64,000 nt of DNA, taken from contig NC_061804.1 in assembly GCF_021462225.1 (NCBI RefSeq), forward strand, positions 3,945,001 to 4,009,000, read 5' to 3'. Numbering within the stretch: position 1 is the first letter of the stretch; each line of letters opens with the position of its first letter. Under the pieces are notes generated by a model. The model was given only the letters and a program-made list of their open reading frames with translations, did no database searches and had not been told where the DNA came from. Shown here one piece after another: positions 48,362 to 59,883 of the stretch. A program made the position numbers and the translations under genes. The stretch comes from Girardinichthys multiradiatus. Lineage: Eukaryota > Chordata > Actinopteri > Cyprinodontiformes > Goodeidae.

Positions 48362-51300
48362 CAATTACAGCCACAGCCTCCACCTCCTCCCCCACTAGCA
48401 GAGAGAAACAGTAGTGAAATGGAGGAAGTTGATATACAAGCCGCATTAGAACTTATAGCACTAAGTAGGACGCAAGATTTGCCATATAAAAACTTAATAA
48501 TAAATGGCAAAGTATATAGCTGTTTGTGTGATACAGGGGCATGTAGAACTGTGCTAACTAAACCTCCACCCAGAGTAAAATATTCTAACACCGCAGTGCA
48601 TGTTAGATCAGCAGCTGGCACACCCTGCCTTAGCTGCTGTCCCACCTGAACTGTGGTCCCAATCATCGACTGATGTAGGACTTATAAAGGGGTTTCCACC
48701 ATATAAGGTTAAATTAATATCTGAAGAACGGCCAGTAGTTCGCCAGTATCCCTTGAAACCAGAAGCTGAAGAGGGTATTAAGTCAGTAATACAGGACATG
48801 TTGAAATCAGGAATATTAAGGGAAGCACCTGATGCTACATGCAACACACCTATCTTTCCAGTGCAGAAAGTCAGCACAGGAAAGTGGAGGATAGTCCAGG
48901 ATCTTAGACCGATAAATAAAATAGTGTGACATGCGATTCCAGACGTCCCAAATCCACATACATTACTGCATTCATTAACTGCAGATAAAAAATATTTCTC
49001 AGTGGTAGACCTTAGCAATGCTTTCTTTACAGTACCACTGCATGAAGAGTCACAGCATTTATTTGGCTTTCAGTTTAAAGGGAAAAAATACACTTACACC
49101 AGACTACCACAAGGCTTCAGTGAACGTCCACATGTATATACACAAGCCTTAAGATACTCTATGAGCACCTGTGAGGTGCCTGAACATAGTCAAGTCCTGT
49201 TGTATGTAGATGATATTCTTATAGCTTCAGACACTCAACAACACTGTGAGGAAGCTACTGTAACAGTTCTGAAACATCTCTACCAGACGGGGCACAAAGC
49301 CTCTAGGGATAAACTGCAGTTTTGCAAGGACAAAGTGATTTATTTGGGACATATGTTATCACAACATGGCCGTTCCCTCCTAAGCAGCAGAAAAAGCCAT
49401 ACAGGAAGCCCCAAAACCACGAACTAAACAACAAATGATGTCCTTTCTGGGACTGTGTAACGTTTGCAGAGAATAGCTACCAGACTATGCAGCCATTGTA
49501 CAACCTTTGCAATCTATGATCTATGGCAAAGACATGACATTAAGAGATACAATCACATGGACTAAGGAGGGAGAAGCAGCATTCACAGAGCTAAAAAATA
49601 TGCTTCAAACAACAGTCACCTTAGCTCTGCCGGATTATAGCCAGCCTTTCACACTTTGTGTAGATGCATGTAAGGGTTATATGAAAGCTGTATTAACCCA
49701 GCCATTTGGCTCCAAAAACAGACCTTTAGCATTTTATTCTAAAAAACTGGACTCTGTGGCATGCGGATTTCCCAATTGTTTGCAGAGCTGCATCGCCGCA
49801 GTAGAAGCCGTGAAGCAGACAGCTGAAATTGTGTTGTGCCACCCGCTCACACTGAAAGTTCCTCATTCAGTGTCACTTGTATTGTTACAAACTTCACTTC
49901 CTTTCTTGACTCATGCAAGGCATATTACGTTGACCTCATTGTTACTCTCACAAACAAATATAACTCTGCAAAGATGTGGTCCACTGAACCCTAGCATGCT
50001 AATTCCAACAGCAGAAGATGGGAAACCACATTCTTGCAAAACAAAGGTTGAGGAAGATACAAAGCCTAGGCAAGATATCTCTCAGACACCTCTGGAAAAC
50101 TCACAAATAATCTTTGTAGATGGATCAGCATCAAAAGATGAATATGGAAAAAACAGAGTTGGTTATGCAGTAACCACTGAAACTAAAATTATAGAATCAC
50201 AGGCCCTGCCCCATACATGCTCAGCACAGACTGCAGAGCTGTATGCTGTTATCAGAGCGTGTGAATTATATGAAGGAAAAATCCTAACCATTTATACAGA
50301 CAGCCAATATGTATTCAGTTCTGTTCACCATTTTGCCAAAATATGGGAAAATAGAGGGTTTAAAACATCATCGGGAACAGAATTGACAAATTTTAATCTG
50401 TTAAAACGCCTGCTGTTAGCTATCCAGCTACCTGCAAAGATAGCACTTTGTAAATGTAAAGCGCATCAATCTAATGAAACCATGGAAACAAAGGGAAACA
50501 CCTTTGCTGATATTTCTGCTAAAATAGCTTCGAGACTTCCCCTCACTTTGAAAATGTCAGATCTCTTATTTATAGATACAGATGTGCTGAAAGATTCACA
50601 ACAATCTGCACCAGCTGCAGAAGTTAAATCTTGGTTGAATAGAGGGGCCATAAAGAAGGATGACATTTATCATTTGGAAAATAAGCCAATATTACCAAAG
50701 AATTTATACAAGACGGCGGCCCATGCGACACACGGGGTTTCCCATGTGTCGAGCGGGGGGATGGTACACTTAGTAAACCTACATTTCCATACCATAAATT
50801 TTTCTGACTATGCAAAAAACGTTTGTAGATCATGTATTATCTGCTGCAAACATAATCCACGGGGAACATGAGACCCAAAAGAGGCAAGTTCCCAGCAGCA
50901 ATTCATCCTTTTCACACGATACACATGGATTTCATAGAGTTATCATGGTCAGGGGGAAAGAAATATCGTTTAGTGGTCATAGATGCATTTTCAAAGTGGG
51001 TTGAGATATACCCTGCCAAACACTGTGATGCGCTCACAGTGGCGAAGAGTTTAGTGACACATTTCTTCCCCACATATGGTATCCCACAAATCATAAGATC
51101 AGATAATGGGACTCATTTTGTAAATAATGTAATAGAACTGTGCTCTAAAGCATTAGGGTGTCGGTTAAAAAACCATTGTTCTTACCACCCACAATCTGCT
51201 GGGTTGGTTGAACGAACAAATGGAACAATAAAAAATAGATTAAGGAAAACAATGGAAGAAACAGGGAGGCCATGGCCTGAAAGCCCATCTCTGGTTAAAT

Positions 51301-51707
51301 TATGGATGAGAATAACTCCAAATCAAACTGGTCTCACTCCATTAGAAATAGTACATGGAAGACCTTTTCCATTGCCATCAGAAATGGATGACATAGGAAA
51401 AGCACAGCAGGAAACATCATTAGCTGAATGGATGAATAAGATGTTACAAACAAAAGAAGTACAGTTGTCCGGTAGTCTGCCAGTAAATTCTGCTCCAATT
51501 TCACAGAACAACCTGAGGCCTGGGGACCTGGTCCTGATTAAGACACTTCACAGAAAGGACTGGAGCACCCCCTGCTGGAGAGGGCCATACCGTGTTCTCC
51601 TGACCACACCGACAGCTCTGAAAATCGCAGAGAGACCATCCTGGATCCACAGGAGCCACTGTAAGCTAATATTACCGTTACAGGAGCCAAACCAACCGAC
51701 AGGGTAA
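48362..51707 (+). pseudogene. ERV pro-pol, broken
   Basis: The frame continues directly from gag after the TGA. Protease has the CDTGA active-site motif near 48527-48541, but most of the domain after it is missing (frame change near 48600). RT begins in 48600-48929, is cut by TGA at 48927, and continues 49002-49427 with YVDD near 49203. A further shift leads to 49507-50871, with RNase H (FVDGSAS, TAELYA, TDSQY) and the HHCC finger of integrase. A small shift at 50868 opens 50868-51707, the integrase core (HMDFIEL, SDNGTHF, GLVERTNG: D, D, E all present) and C-terminal domain. No functional enzyme set remains. Confidence 0.88.
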
Positions 51708-51800
51708 CAGGGGAAAGACCGAGTACAAAGGGGTTGGAAACCCATATGGCCCAACATCTCAAACCGGCGAAGAAAACAACTGACCTGTGCCCAATTTAGC

Positions 51801-51950
51801 ATGGCTTTTTGTAACGTGTGGACAGGACTGATAAGCCTGAGCCTAACCCTGGTAGCAGGGCTTTTTCTCTGTTTAAAGCAGGATCCACATGATGCAACAT
51901 CACACGAGAAGAGATGGACAAGATGGACACTGGACCCAAAAAGCAGATGA
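51801..51950 (+). pseudogene. ERV env remnant (leader-like frame)
   Basis: A 49-codon frame after integrase begins with a hydrophobic stretch (ISLSLTLVAGLFLCL) that looks like a signal peptide, then a short charged tail and stop. No surface or transmembrane glycoprotein sequence follows before the polypurine tract, so nearly all of env is deleted or was never complete. Assignment is by position and hydrophobicity only. Confidence 0.45.
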
Positions 51951-52293
51951 TTATGACGACATGTTGTAAATGAATATATCTTCAATGCCTGAGTGTATTC
52001 ATACTTGTACTTCATCAAATGACCTTATGGCAGAAAATCGAAAGAAGTTGCTGTTTAAGTGAAATGAGAAAAAGTGCAATGATGATATGAACAAGGCTTG
52101 TTTTAATCCTTTTTATTTTTTATATTACATTTTGTTTTCTTTGTTTTATTATATTGTTTCACTCTGCCATGATTGGTGGTTGCCTAGGGCGGAGGAACCG
52201 TGTGTTTCCCACAATAATCTGCTTTCCGTCCTGTGGGTTTGTGTTCACACAGTGTTTTCTTTTATTTGTATTTACTCATGACTTATTCGTGAT

Positions 52294-52305
52294 AAAACAG
52301 GGGGG
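52294..52305 (+). promoter_or_regulatory. ERV polypurine tract
   Basis: AAAACAGGGGGG lies just upstream of the 3' LTR start at 52308, the normal place of the plus-strand primer. Confidence 0.75.
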
Positions 52306-52307
52306 AC

Positions 52308-52693
52308 TGTTTGGGTTTTAAAACTTTTGTATTGTTTATCACTCATGTCTGCTCTAAGTGCTTTTCCCTCCTTACATGTTACAGGAAGGGAGATGGTCAC
52401 AAGAATGAGTTATGCTTTTATTCTTTTATTAGCAGCATCTGGGGGCTATTCACCAGGTCCCCACTTCCTCTGTTTGTTTATAATCAAGACAAATTAACCT
52501 TAACCTTTCTGACCCCACACACACACACACACCCACCCTGAATGTTGTTTGAACTGTGTGTGACCAAGCATGTATAAATAAAGAGGGAGGAGTGTTAATA
52601 CTTCGTAGTTTGTATTGCACAGCTACCCTTGCCGCAAGTAAAACTGACTCTGTGTTGTTCCTTACCTCTGAGTTGATTAAATAATACCTAACA
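52308..52693 (+). repeat. ERV 3' LTR
   Basis: TGTTTGGG ... CTAACA, followed by the ACCAA duplication. It has a shorter CA repeat than the 5' LTR and a few substitutions. Confidence 0.92.
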
Positions 52694-54649
52694 ACCAACA
52701 AGTCAGAAACAGACTTATTTGGTTTATTAGTTCATTGTGGGTGCTTTGTAACCAATAAATCCTTCATTTCTGGGTATCCACCATTCCACAGAGGGCCCCC
52801 CACGTATAGTGTGTTATTCCCTCAGATATAATTTGTGCATTTGTTATGGTGCTGCTGCAGCCAAACTTTGGCAGGTAAGCAGCAGGACAACTGGCCTGAG
52901 GAGGTCACATGCATTATTCACTCATCAGCAGGGAAACATGATCCCTGTGTCATCAACACGTTGGCGCAGGCAGGTGCAGGAGGAAGGAACACACAACACA
53001 ACCAGAGTGCTCTGGCCCTGAATGATTTTTTTTTATTTGCATTAGTGATGTTGTCTCTGTACACAACCACTGAATTTCCAACAGGTGATGTGATCTGAGT
53101 CTGCTGCTGGGCCTATTTCACAGGAAGGCTGAAAAGAAAACAGAAAGCTGACGGATGTGAATTTGATACGACGCTGCTGTGAGTCAGAAGTCTACTTGGA
53201 CAAGGTGCGTCTCTCAGCAGGTGAGCAGGCATCGGAACTCCAGAGCAGCGGCTGGATCTGAAGATAACCCCCCTCAGGACATAGCTGGTAAGTTTTAGGC
53301 TCTGTCTACTGGAAGCTTCTCTATTCAGAACCAAATGTGTTTCTTTTCTGTATCTGTGACCTGCAGCATTTAAATCTGGCCTCAGGTTGGTGAAGCAGCT
53401 AGGTGAGTCAGAAAATTCATTTGATTATTTGCAAATTTGATTCTGTGAAAATAAGTTCCTCCAGACTCGCCAAACTTATATATGAAGTAGTCACTGTGTT
53501 TAATGTAAAAAAGAAAAATGTTTAAACTAAAAAGAAATAACATAAATATATGTAAAGTTTCAATGAGAAGAGACAGTTTTCTATGGAGTAAAATATGAGC
53601 TCAAATTCTTTTTTTATATTTGAAACTAAACATTTAACACCAAATCACACATACACCAACTGGGATTAAGTGCCTTGTATCATTATGTGACAGAGGAAAG
53701 CTGGAATCAAACTGACAACCTTGCCATTGGAAGACAACTACTCTACCTACTGATCCAAAGTCATCCATGAATGAACTTGTTTGTGTTCATGTGAGCCTGT
53801 ATTCACTTTCATTTGCCTTTTTAAAATTAAATTCTTTCACTTTCATTATTGATTTTAGACAAACAAAAGCAGGTCACATAGTTAAAATGTTTCTTTAATT
53901 AGGCCACCTTATAACAAAGTGACTTTTCCAGTTGAATTGGATTCATAAAGCTATTTAGGAGTGAAAAGAAATGACTGTTTTGCTTCAATATGAACTGGGT
54001 CCTGGAAAAGATTTGTAATTTCCATTCAAACAGTGCTGCACAACATGATACACATGAATAGAAAGTATGAATGTAAGTTAATTACCCTACAGTGTTCACT
54101 GTTTAGTGTACCTGTCATTTTGCAAGCAACTCATTTATTTAGTTAACATCAATTCCTGCTGGTGAGTTTCATTATTTTCTCAAAGATTCATCGCTTAAGA
54201 AGTTTCAGGATTAAAAAGCTCAATACGAGGTCCATGCCAAGGTGTCAGTTATTAAATAAGATGCTAAACTGCTTTCTGCATGGGATGTTTTCTGGTAGAG
54301 AAGGTCGGGAGATGTTTAAGGGTGAAGGAAGATATTAACTGATGTTACCAGAAAGCTGTAATGGCAGTCATGGTTAAAAGAATGTACTCCCTCATCCAAT
54401 AAGATAAAGCTAGCTTGACGTAACCAGTTTATTAATTCATGATAAGCTCTGCAACTTCTTTCCCAGAGCGGTTCTGTCAAAAACCCACAAAGACAAGCTC
54501 CTCTGTGGTTGTTTGTTCTTCACAAATAAAAAAAAAGAGGCATGGAGGTGAACTCTCCTTAGATAGAAAAACTTTTTATCCAATTTGAATAAATAACTAA
54601 CTCCGACTGCACTGTTCAATGATTAGGATTAATAGGAATGTATGAACCT

Positions 54650-54723
54650 GACTGTTGTGAAGAACCTTGAGACAACATGTGTTGTGAATTGGCGCTATAT
54701 AAATAAAACTGAATTGAATTGAA
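54650..54723 (+). repeat. SINE 3'-tail fragment with TTGAA repeats
   Basis: CCTTGAGACAACATGTGTTG followed by GGCGCTATATAAATAAA and GAATT repeats is the familiar tail of a fish SINE or LINE-partnered repeat. The head was not found next to it. Confidence 0.6.
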
Positions 54724-55039
54724 CTCTGCAGTATCACAATAGTGTGTTACACAGAAATAGAGGCAATATTTTCCCTTTCTAAAAGGTTAAAGACATCAGA
54801 GGACAATTTGTTTTCTTTTCAAATAACCGCTACTGTAGGTGAAGGAACTTCCCTATGAAAGAAACACATCCAGTTTTAGAAAATGTCACAAACTCTTTTC
54901 ACATTTTTGCATCACAACTTTGAGTAGGGAAGCTGGCTCACCCCTACATAAGTCAGGAATTTGGCTACCTAACATGGCAGCTCAGGCGCGGTGTATAAGT
55001 AGTAAAAAAGCATAATTACTACAATTCCTCTGGTTGCAA

Positions 55040-55290
55040 AACGAGCTCAACTCAGAACTCCTCCACCACCATGTTTGACAGTTGGTTTAAAGTGTTTGTG
55101 CTGATATGTTGTGTTTGGCTTCCTCAAAACATGAAACTGTATAATATGGCCAAACAAAAACAACATACTTTTGTCTCATTTGTACCTGGCGTCATGAAGG
55201 TCAATGCTTCCAAACAAGCCATACTTGTTTTGGTCATGGCCCTAAAACTTCTTGGAGCAATGGGTTTTATACATTATTTTTCCTAAGCAA
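55040..55290 (-). mobile_element. Tc1-like remnant, antisense, short
   Basis: CTCCACCACCATGTTTGACAG followed by GGCCAAACAAAAACAACA and TTTTGTCTCATTTG matches the antisense order of a Tc1-like transposase segment. Strongly decayed and small. Confidence 0.45.
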
Positions 55291-55918
55291 TTATACTTAT
55301 TAAACTGTCATGTTTGTGCATCTAGAAGTTAGCTTCTAGGAAAGAGCAAATGAGTAAAACATAATTTGATCAAGGGTTGCAAAATATATATATGGGTATT
55401 AGAAAATTTAGTGCATTTCTTGAAACACAACAGGTGGAAGGTTTGGTGCTTGAAATGGGGTTTACCTAAAGTACTGGAATAAATACGCAGAAAATACTGG
55501 AATAAATTAACAATTCAAAAATGAATTCAGAAATCCTGCCTCTTACATACATATTACATCATCAGGCCTGTAGAGCCTGACATGGAGCACTTGGTTTTTT
55601 TGCAGTTTGTCTGAACATTGCACACTCTGACTTTGCGGTGAATTTATTGTGACACCCACCCCCAGGAAAGATTGTTAACTGTTTGAAATGTTTCCCACCA
55701 CAGAAAGATGCAGTTAAAATTTGTTAAGCAACACCTTTTCATTTTGGTTTAATCTTGTTAAATAAATAATGTCCTGACAGATAAAATGCAAGACTTTAAA
55801 AAGGGTGTACTCTTACCATGACTGCATTTGGGGTTGATTAATATTTATATTTTACAGCTTCTTTGTGTGATCTGAATTTTGACTGGTGGTTTATTTCCTG
55901 ACAGGAGACAAGAGAACA

Positions 55919-56770
55919 ATGAACTGGGGATTCTTGGAGAACGTTCTCAGTGGGGTGAACAAGTACTCCACTTCGATTGGCCGCATCTGGCTCTCTGTTG
56001 TCTTCTTGTTCCGGATCCTGGTGTATGTGGCAGCGGCCGAGCAAGTCTGGAAGGATGAACAGAAGGACATGGTGTGCAACACGCAGCAGCCAGGCTGCGA
56101 GAATGCCTGCTTCGACCACTTCTTCCCCATCTCCCAGGTTCGTCTTTGGGCTCTGCAGCTCATCATGGTATCTACACCATCTCTGCTGGTGGCCCTACAT
56201 GTGGCCTACAGGGAGAACCGGGAGGCCAGGCACAAGCGAAAACTCTACAAGGACAAAGGGAGAATTGATGGGGGTCTTTTTTGCACCTACATCATCAGTT
56301 TGATCTGTAAGATTGGCTTTGAAGTGGGCTCCCTTCTGGCTTTTTACTTCCTGTACAATGGCTTTGGGATGCCCATCCTGCTTCAGTGCAGCCAGGCCCC
56401 CTGCCCCAACACTGTGGACTGCTACATAGCCCGCGCCACAGAGAAAAAGATCTTCCTCTACATCATGGGCAGCACCTCCATCCTGTGCATAGTTCTCAAC
56501 ATTGTGGAGCTCCTCTACATCATGTGGAAGTGGCTGTGGAAACGCTTTAGGAGGCGGTACATTCCTGTGGAGCAGAAGATTTTAAAAAGCAGTCAGCTGC
56601 TTGTTTCATCTGGCAACAGGTTCACATCAGCTGAACATTTTGAAAACATGAAGGTCTGCTCAATAGAACCTGACAAGGCTAAAAAACCTGTCAGTCCAGC
56701 TCTGCAGGGCTCGGAACATCCGGAAGCTAGTGGTCCTAAAGAGAATCCGCAGAGTCTCTTTCAAGTTTAA
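55919..56770 (+). CDS. Beta-group gap junction connexin (GJB7/Cx32.2-like)
   Basis: The 283-residue, about 32-kDa connexin is a four-pass plasma-membrane protein; six form a hemichannel and two hemichannels dock into a gap junction passing ions and small metabolites. Transmembrane segments lie near residues 21-40, 75-95, 125-148 and 180-203. Extracellular loop 1 has C53, C60, C64 (CX6CX3C) and loop 2 has C157, C162, C168 (CX4CX5C), the docking disulfides. The short cytoplasmic loop and [18 protein letters not shown] start are beta-group features; the [10 protein letters not shown] and [21 protein letters not shown] blocks recall GJB7. An acceptor (CCTGACAG, to 55904) precedes the ATG at 55919, so the ATG at 55886 is intronic. 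The conserved RPTEK motif reads RATEK. The exact paralogue needs a tree. Confidence 0.94.
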   Translation: MNWGFLENVLSGVNKYSTSIGRIWLSVVFLFRILVYVAAAEQVWKDEQKDMVCNTQQPGCENACFDHFFPISQVRLWALQLIMVSTPSLLVALHVAYRENREARHKRKLYKDKGRIDGGLFCTYIISLICKIGFEVGSLLAFYFLYNGFGMPILLQCSQAPCPNTVDCYIARATEKKIFLYIMGSTSILCIVLNIVELLYIMWKWLWKRFRRRYIPVEQKILKSSQLLVSSGNRFTSAEHFENMKVCSIEPDKAKKPVSPALQGSEHPEASGPKENPQSLFQV

Positions 56771-58063
56771 CATACCTTTGAAAATAATTAACATTTCTTT
56801 CTCTTCAGAGGATCATTTAGGCTTGTTAAAGCAACCAAAGGGCCACAGGCTGAATGGAAATATGTTACACAGTATGTTATTTGCCTCTTTTACAGATGAT
56901 ATTCTATCATCATTCTATCATCCCTCCTCTGTGCACGTTAAGGTGCTGTGAATCCACACACATTTATGGTTCTTAAACTTATATTTTTAATAAATGTTCC
57001 GTTTCTGCACTTTTACCTGTGCCATGGTCTCCAGTTTTTGTTATGGCCCTGAGCTAGTTATTACAGGTTTAACGGGTAATTTTCTTGATTTGGTGTCTAT
57101 ATATATTTTAGGAAGAACTTTTTCAGTTTCTGCTGGTAATTTTGAATCACATAAAATCAATGTTACTCAAGGAGATCCACAAGCAACATGGCTTAGACCT
57201 CTTTGCTCTGCTTTTAGATTTTACCTGTTCCTGTTGAATGTTGAGACATAGTTAGACATGCTGATAAAGTTAAGCTTTTAAATACCCTTGTTTACTGCTT
57301 CACCGATGTTAAAAGTTGGTTTTCTATGAACATATGAAAGCTTAATAAGGACAAACTGCAAACCTGACGAATGATAACCTGAAAAACATTTATCCACCAT
57401 CCACTGATGGTGAAAAGGTGCTGGCCTTGGAGTAAGATTTTAATTTTCAGAGTAGACTATTATATAGTAATATATTTTTCCCTTAGAAACATCTGAAGTT
57501 TGGTCTAAATTACATGCTGTATCATGTAATTGGAAGAAAAAACCACGATAAACGTGAGGGATGTCGAGAAAAATAAAATATTGAACATATATTGCTGAAC
57601 TGTGAAGTGGATACATCTGAAAAAGAAAGAGTTTCTCAATACCCAAGTACGCTCTTGCATACTTGGAAAGTACGTTCTTGGTAAGTACAGTTGAAAGTAT
57701 GTTCTTATCGTGAACGCAAGGACAGTACAGTAGTTCTGCAATTGGAACAGAGCGTACTTAGTGACTTCAAAGCTCAGGTATATCTTTCCTGGAGTTTCAA
57801 TAAATGGTTCCGTTTTATTGGATCATACAAAAAGCTTTACTGAGTGAATAATGGTGGTTTAATGATTGCCTCCTGCTGGGGCAGCACTGGGGGCATATAT
57901 ATATAGTGTGTGTTAAGTGTTACTCTCATCTGTGACCCCCTCGAGATCTCTCTCTCTCAGCAAAGTCGAAACTCAAACCAATTAAAATGTATCAATATTT
58001 TTACTTTAATGTAGGCTGTCTGTATAAGGCAGATATTAGAATCACTTGACAATGTAGAATATA
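56771..58063 (+). other. Connexin 3' UTR and flank
   Basis: AATAAA at 56989-56994 is a good polyadenylation signal, giving a 3' UTR of about 0.24 kb. Beyond it the DNA is AT-rich and unassigned; an open frame at 56994-57251 shows no known domain. Confidence 0.5.
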
Positions 58064-58527
58064 TACAGGGGTTGGACAATGAAACTGAAACACCTGTCAT
58101 TTTAGTGTGGGAGGTTTCATGGCTAAATTGGACCAGCCTGGTAGCCAGTCTTCATTGATTGCACATTGCACCAGTAAGAGCAGAGTGTGAAGGTTCAATT
58201 AGCAGGATAAGAGCACAGTTTTGATCAAAATATTGAAATGCACACAACATTATGGGTGACATACCAGAGTTCAAAAGAGGACAAATTGTTGGTGCACGTC
58301 TTGCTGGTGCATCTGTGACCAAGACAGCAAGTCTTTGTGATGTATCAAGAGCCACGGTATCCAGGGTAATGTTAGCATACCACCAAGAAGGACGAACCAC
58401 ATCCAACAGGATTAACTGTGGACGCAAGAGGAAGCTGTCTGAAAGGGATGTTCGGGTGCTAACCCGGATTGTATCCAAAAAACATAAAACCACGGCTGCC
58501 CAAATCAGGGCAGAATTAAATGTGCAT
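58064..58527 (+). mobile_element. Tc1-like transposon, 5' half only
   Basis: Begins with the fish Tc1-like terminus CAGGGGTTGGACAATGAAAC (58066) after TA. The transposase ATG at 58252 opens 92 codons of intact DNA-binding region: FKRGQIVGARLAGASVTKTA, a helix-turn-helix, then GRKRKLSERDVRVL, the second recognition domain. The gene stops abruptly at 58527 where a different inverted-repeat element begins, so the DDE catalytic domain is absent. No 3' half is seen beyond 59285. Confidence 0.85.
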
Positions 58528-59285
58528 CGGTGTTACGTCGATTCGCGTTTCCCCATCAGATACGGTTTCCACACCGTCTGCTCGCCGCTCACGCGGCAAA
58601 AAAGGCGCGTGCTTGTTCAGCGCTCGTAACCAGTATCGATATCTGTAGGCTGTGTGTGTGTATATATATACATATACAAATTTCTGTATAGATGTAACCC
58701 TCCTTGTTCGTTCTGATGCAGCAGGTTGACTTCACGACAGACACATTCTGGTTCTCTGTATTCTAACAAGAGACAAATAAACAAGTTGGTGGTTAGCAGC
58801 TCCAGCAGTTTCTGTCCCACAGTAACAGACAGCAACATAAAAAGGGGAAGAGCTGACTGTTACTGGTTGCTATGGTAACCACCAACTGATAAGAGTAACA
58901 TGAAAAATGTATATAGCAATAAAAGTCAGGACAAAAATAAATTGTGGATTAAATAAAATTAATTTGAAGAATAAATGAACCAATTTTGACAAACTTCACA
59001 ACAATAGTGATGTTAAAATAAAACCCCGTTACACATATATATATATATATATATATGAATGTGTGTGTGTGTGTATAAATCTGTCTGTCTGTCTAAAAAA
59101 GTGGGACAGCTTCGCCGAAACACGTTGTTTGAGCTTTCACGGTGTCCGTAGATTTCCTGCGGCGCAAGCACGGCGCGCTGGTTACGAGCGCTGAACAAGC
59201 ACGCGCCTTTTTTGCCGCGTGAGCGGCGAACACAGACTGTGTGGAAACCGTATCTGATGGGGAAACGCGAATCGACGTAACACCG
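58528..59285. repeat. 758-bp element with 106-bp CpG-rich inverted repeats
   Basis: 58528-58633 (CGGTGTTACGTCGATTCGCG...) is repeated inverted at 59178-59285 with about four differences. The interior has AT, GT and CTGT microsatellites (59034-59094) and a palindrome-like GGTTGCTATGGTAACC near 58866. There is no coding sequence. No direct target duplication is evident. It could be a non-autonomous DNA transposon or an inverted duplication. Confidence 0.7.
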
Positions 59286-59755
59286 GCTCACTTTCACCCC
59301 TGGTTTTCCGTACAACTGCTGCAGATGACGTTCTGAACAAAAACCAATCACAACCGTCAACGTAACCAGCCATCAAATCAGAATAATAAGAACTGCGTAA
59401 ACTTTAGGCAGCAAGCCGACAAATATATTTTTTTACTGGTTTTCCAGGCTCAACATTGTAAGAAACCACTGGGTTCAGAGTGAGTCTGGGCAGTCATTAG
59501 GCCATAACACTGAAGTTACCTTTCAAACAAACACTGGCGCGGCGAGAGTCTGGTGTATAAACCTCCTTCGCTTCCTGCACTTTATTCTCCACAAAACAAC
59601 TGCTTGTTGCAATTTTAAATTGTCTTTTTAGCAGCAAGACTGTGAAAACAGCGCTGGTTCCCGCCCTTTTTGATGTTTCAGTTACGGTGCAGAGGTTGAT
59701 GACGTAACCTCTACTGTCCCAATTCTCCAATTTTGCACGCTTGTAACCTGCGCAC
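59286..59755. other. Unassigned sequence between the inverted-repeat element and the LINE
   Basis: Moderately CpG-rich, with no recognisable gene. It forms the 3' flank of the - strand LINE. Confidence 0.4.
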
Positions 59756-59883
59756 TTCTTCTTCTTCTTCTTCTGTGTTGTTTTTTGGCAGTTGGCAAAT
59801 AACTTGAAGATGTGCATTACCGCCACCAACTGGTATAGAGTGTGGTTCTTCATGGTTTTAAATCTTATTTACTATTACAACAA

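Larger units (their letters stand above)
45589..52698 (+). mobile_element. Endogenous retrovirus (class I-like), plus ACCAA target duplications
   Basis: The provirus is 45594-52693, about 7.1 kb, flanked by ACCAA at 45589-45593 and 52694-52698. Its LTRs (390 and 386 bases) begin TGTT and end AACA, and differ at only about four substitutions besides CA-repeat length, so it is fairly young. Gene order is gag, protease, RT, RNase H, integrase. Stops, frameshifts and deletions break every gene, and env is reduced to a leader-like frame. Integrase and RNase H style and the same-frame gag/pol boundary suggest a gamma- or epsilonretrovirus-like group; this needs a tree. Confidence 0.9.
52699..55904 (+). 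other. Upstream region of the connexin gene
   Basis: A strong splice donor (CTG/GTAAGT, at 53288) follows non-coding sequence from about 53100, a candidate 5' untranslated exon, since connexin genes usually have one before the coding exon. Around 53655-53770 the - strand has a decayed tRNA-like SINE head. Other repeats are listed separately. No protein gene is seen. Confidence 0.4.

Noticed and set aside
58252..58629. Domesticated transposase gene
   Set aside because: The frame ends by reading into an inverted-repeat element, and no promoter, splice site or conservation evidence is available; kept only as a speculative note.
59756..59774. TTC repeat as an independent microsatellite
   Set aside because: It is the GAA tail of the - strand LINE, also present at the ends of the other copies.
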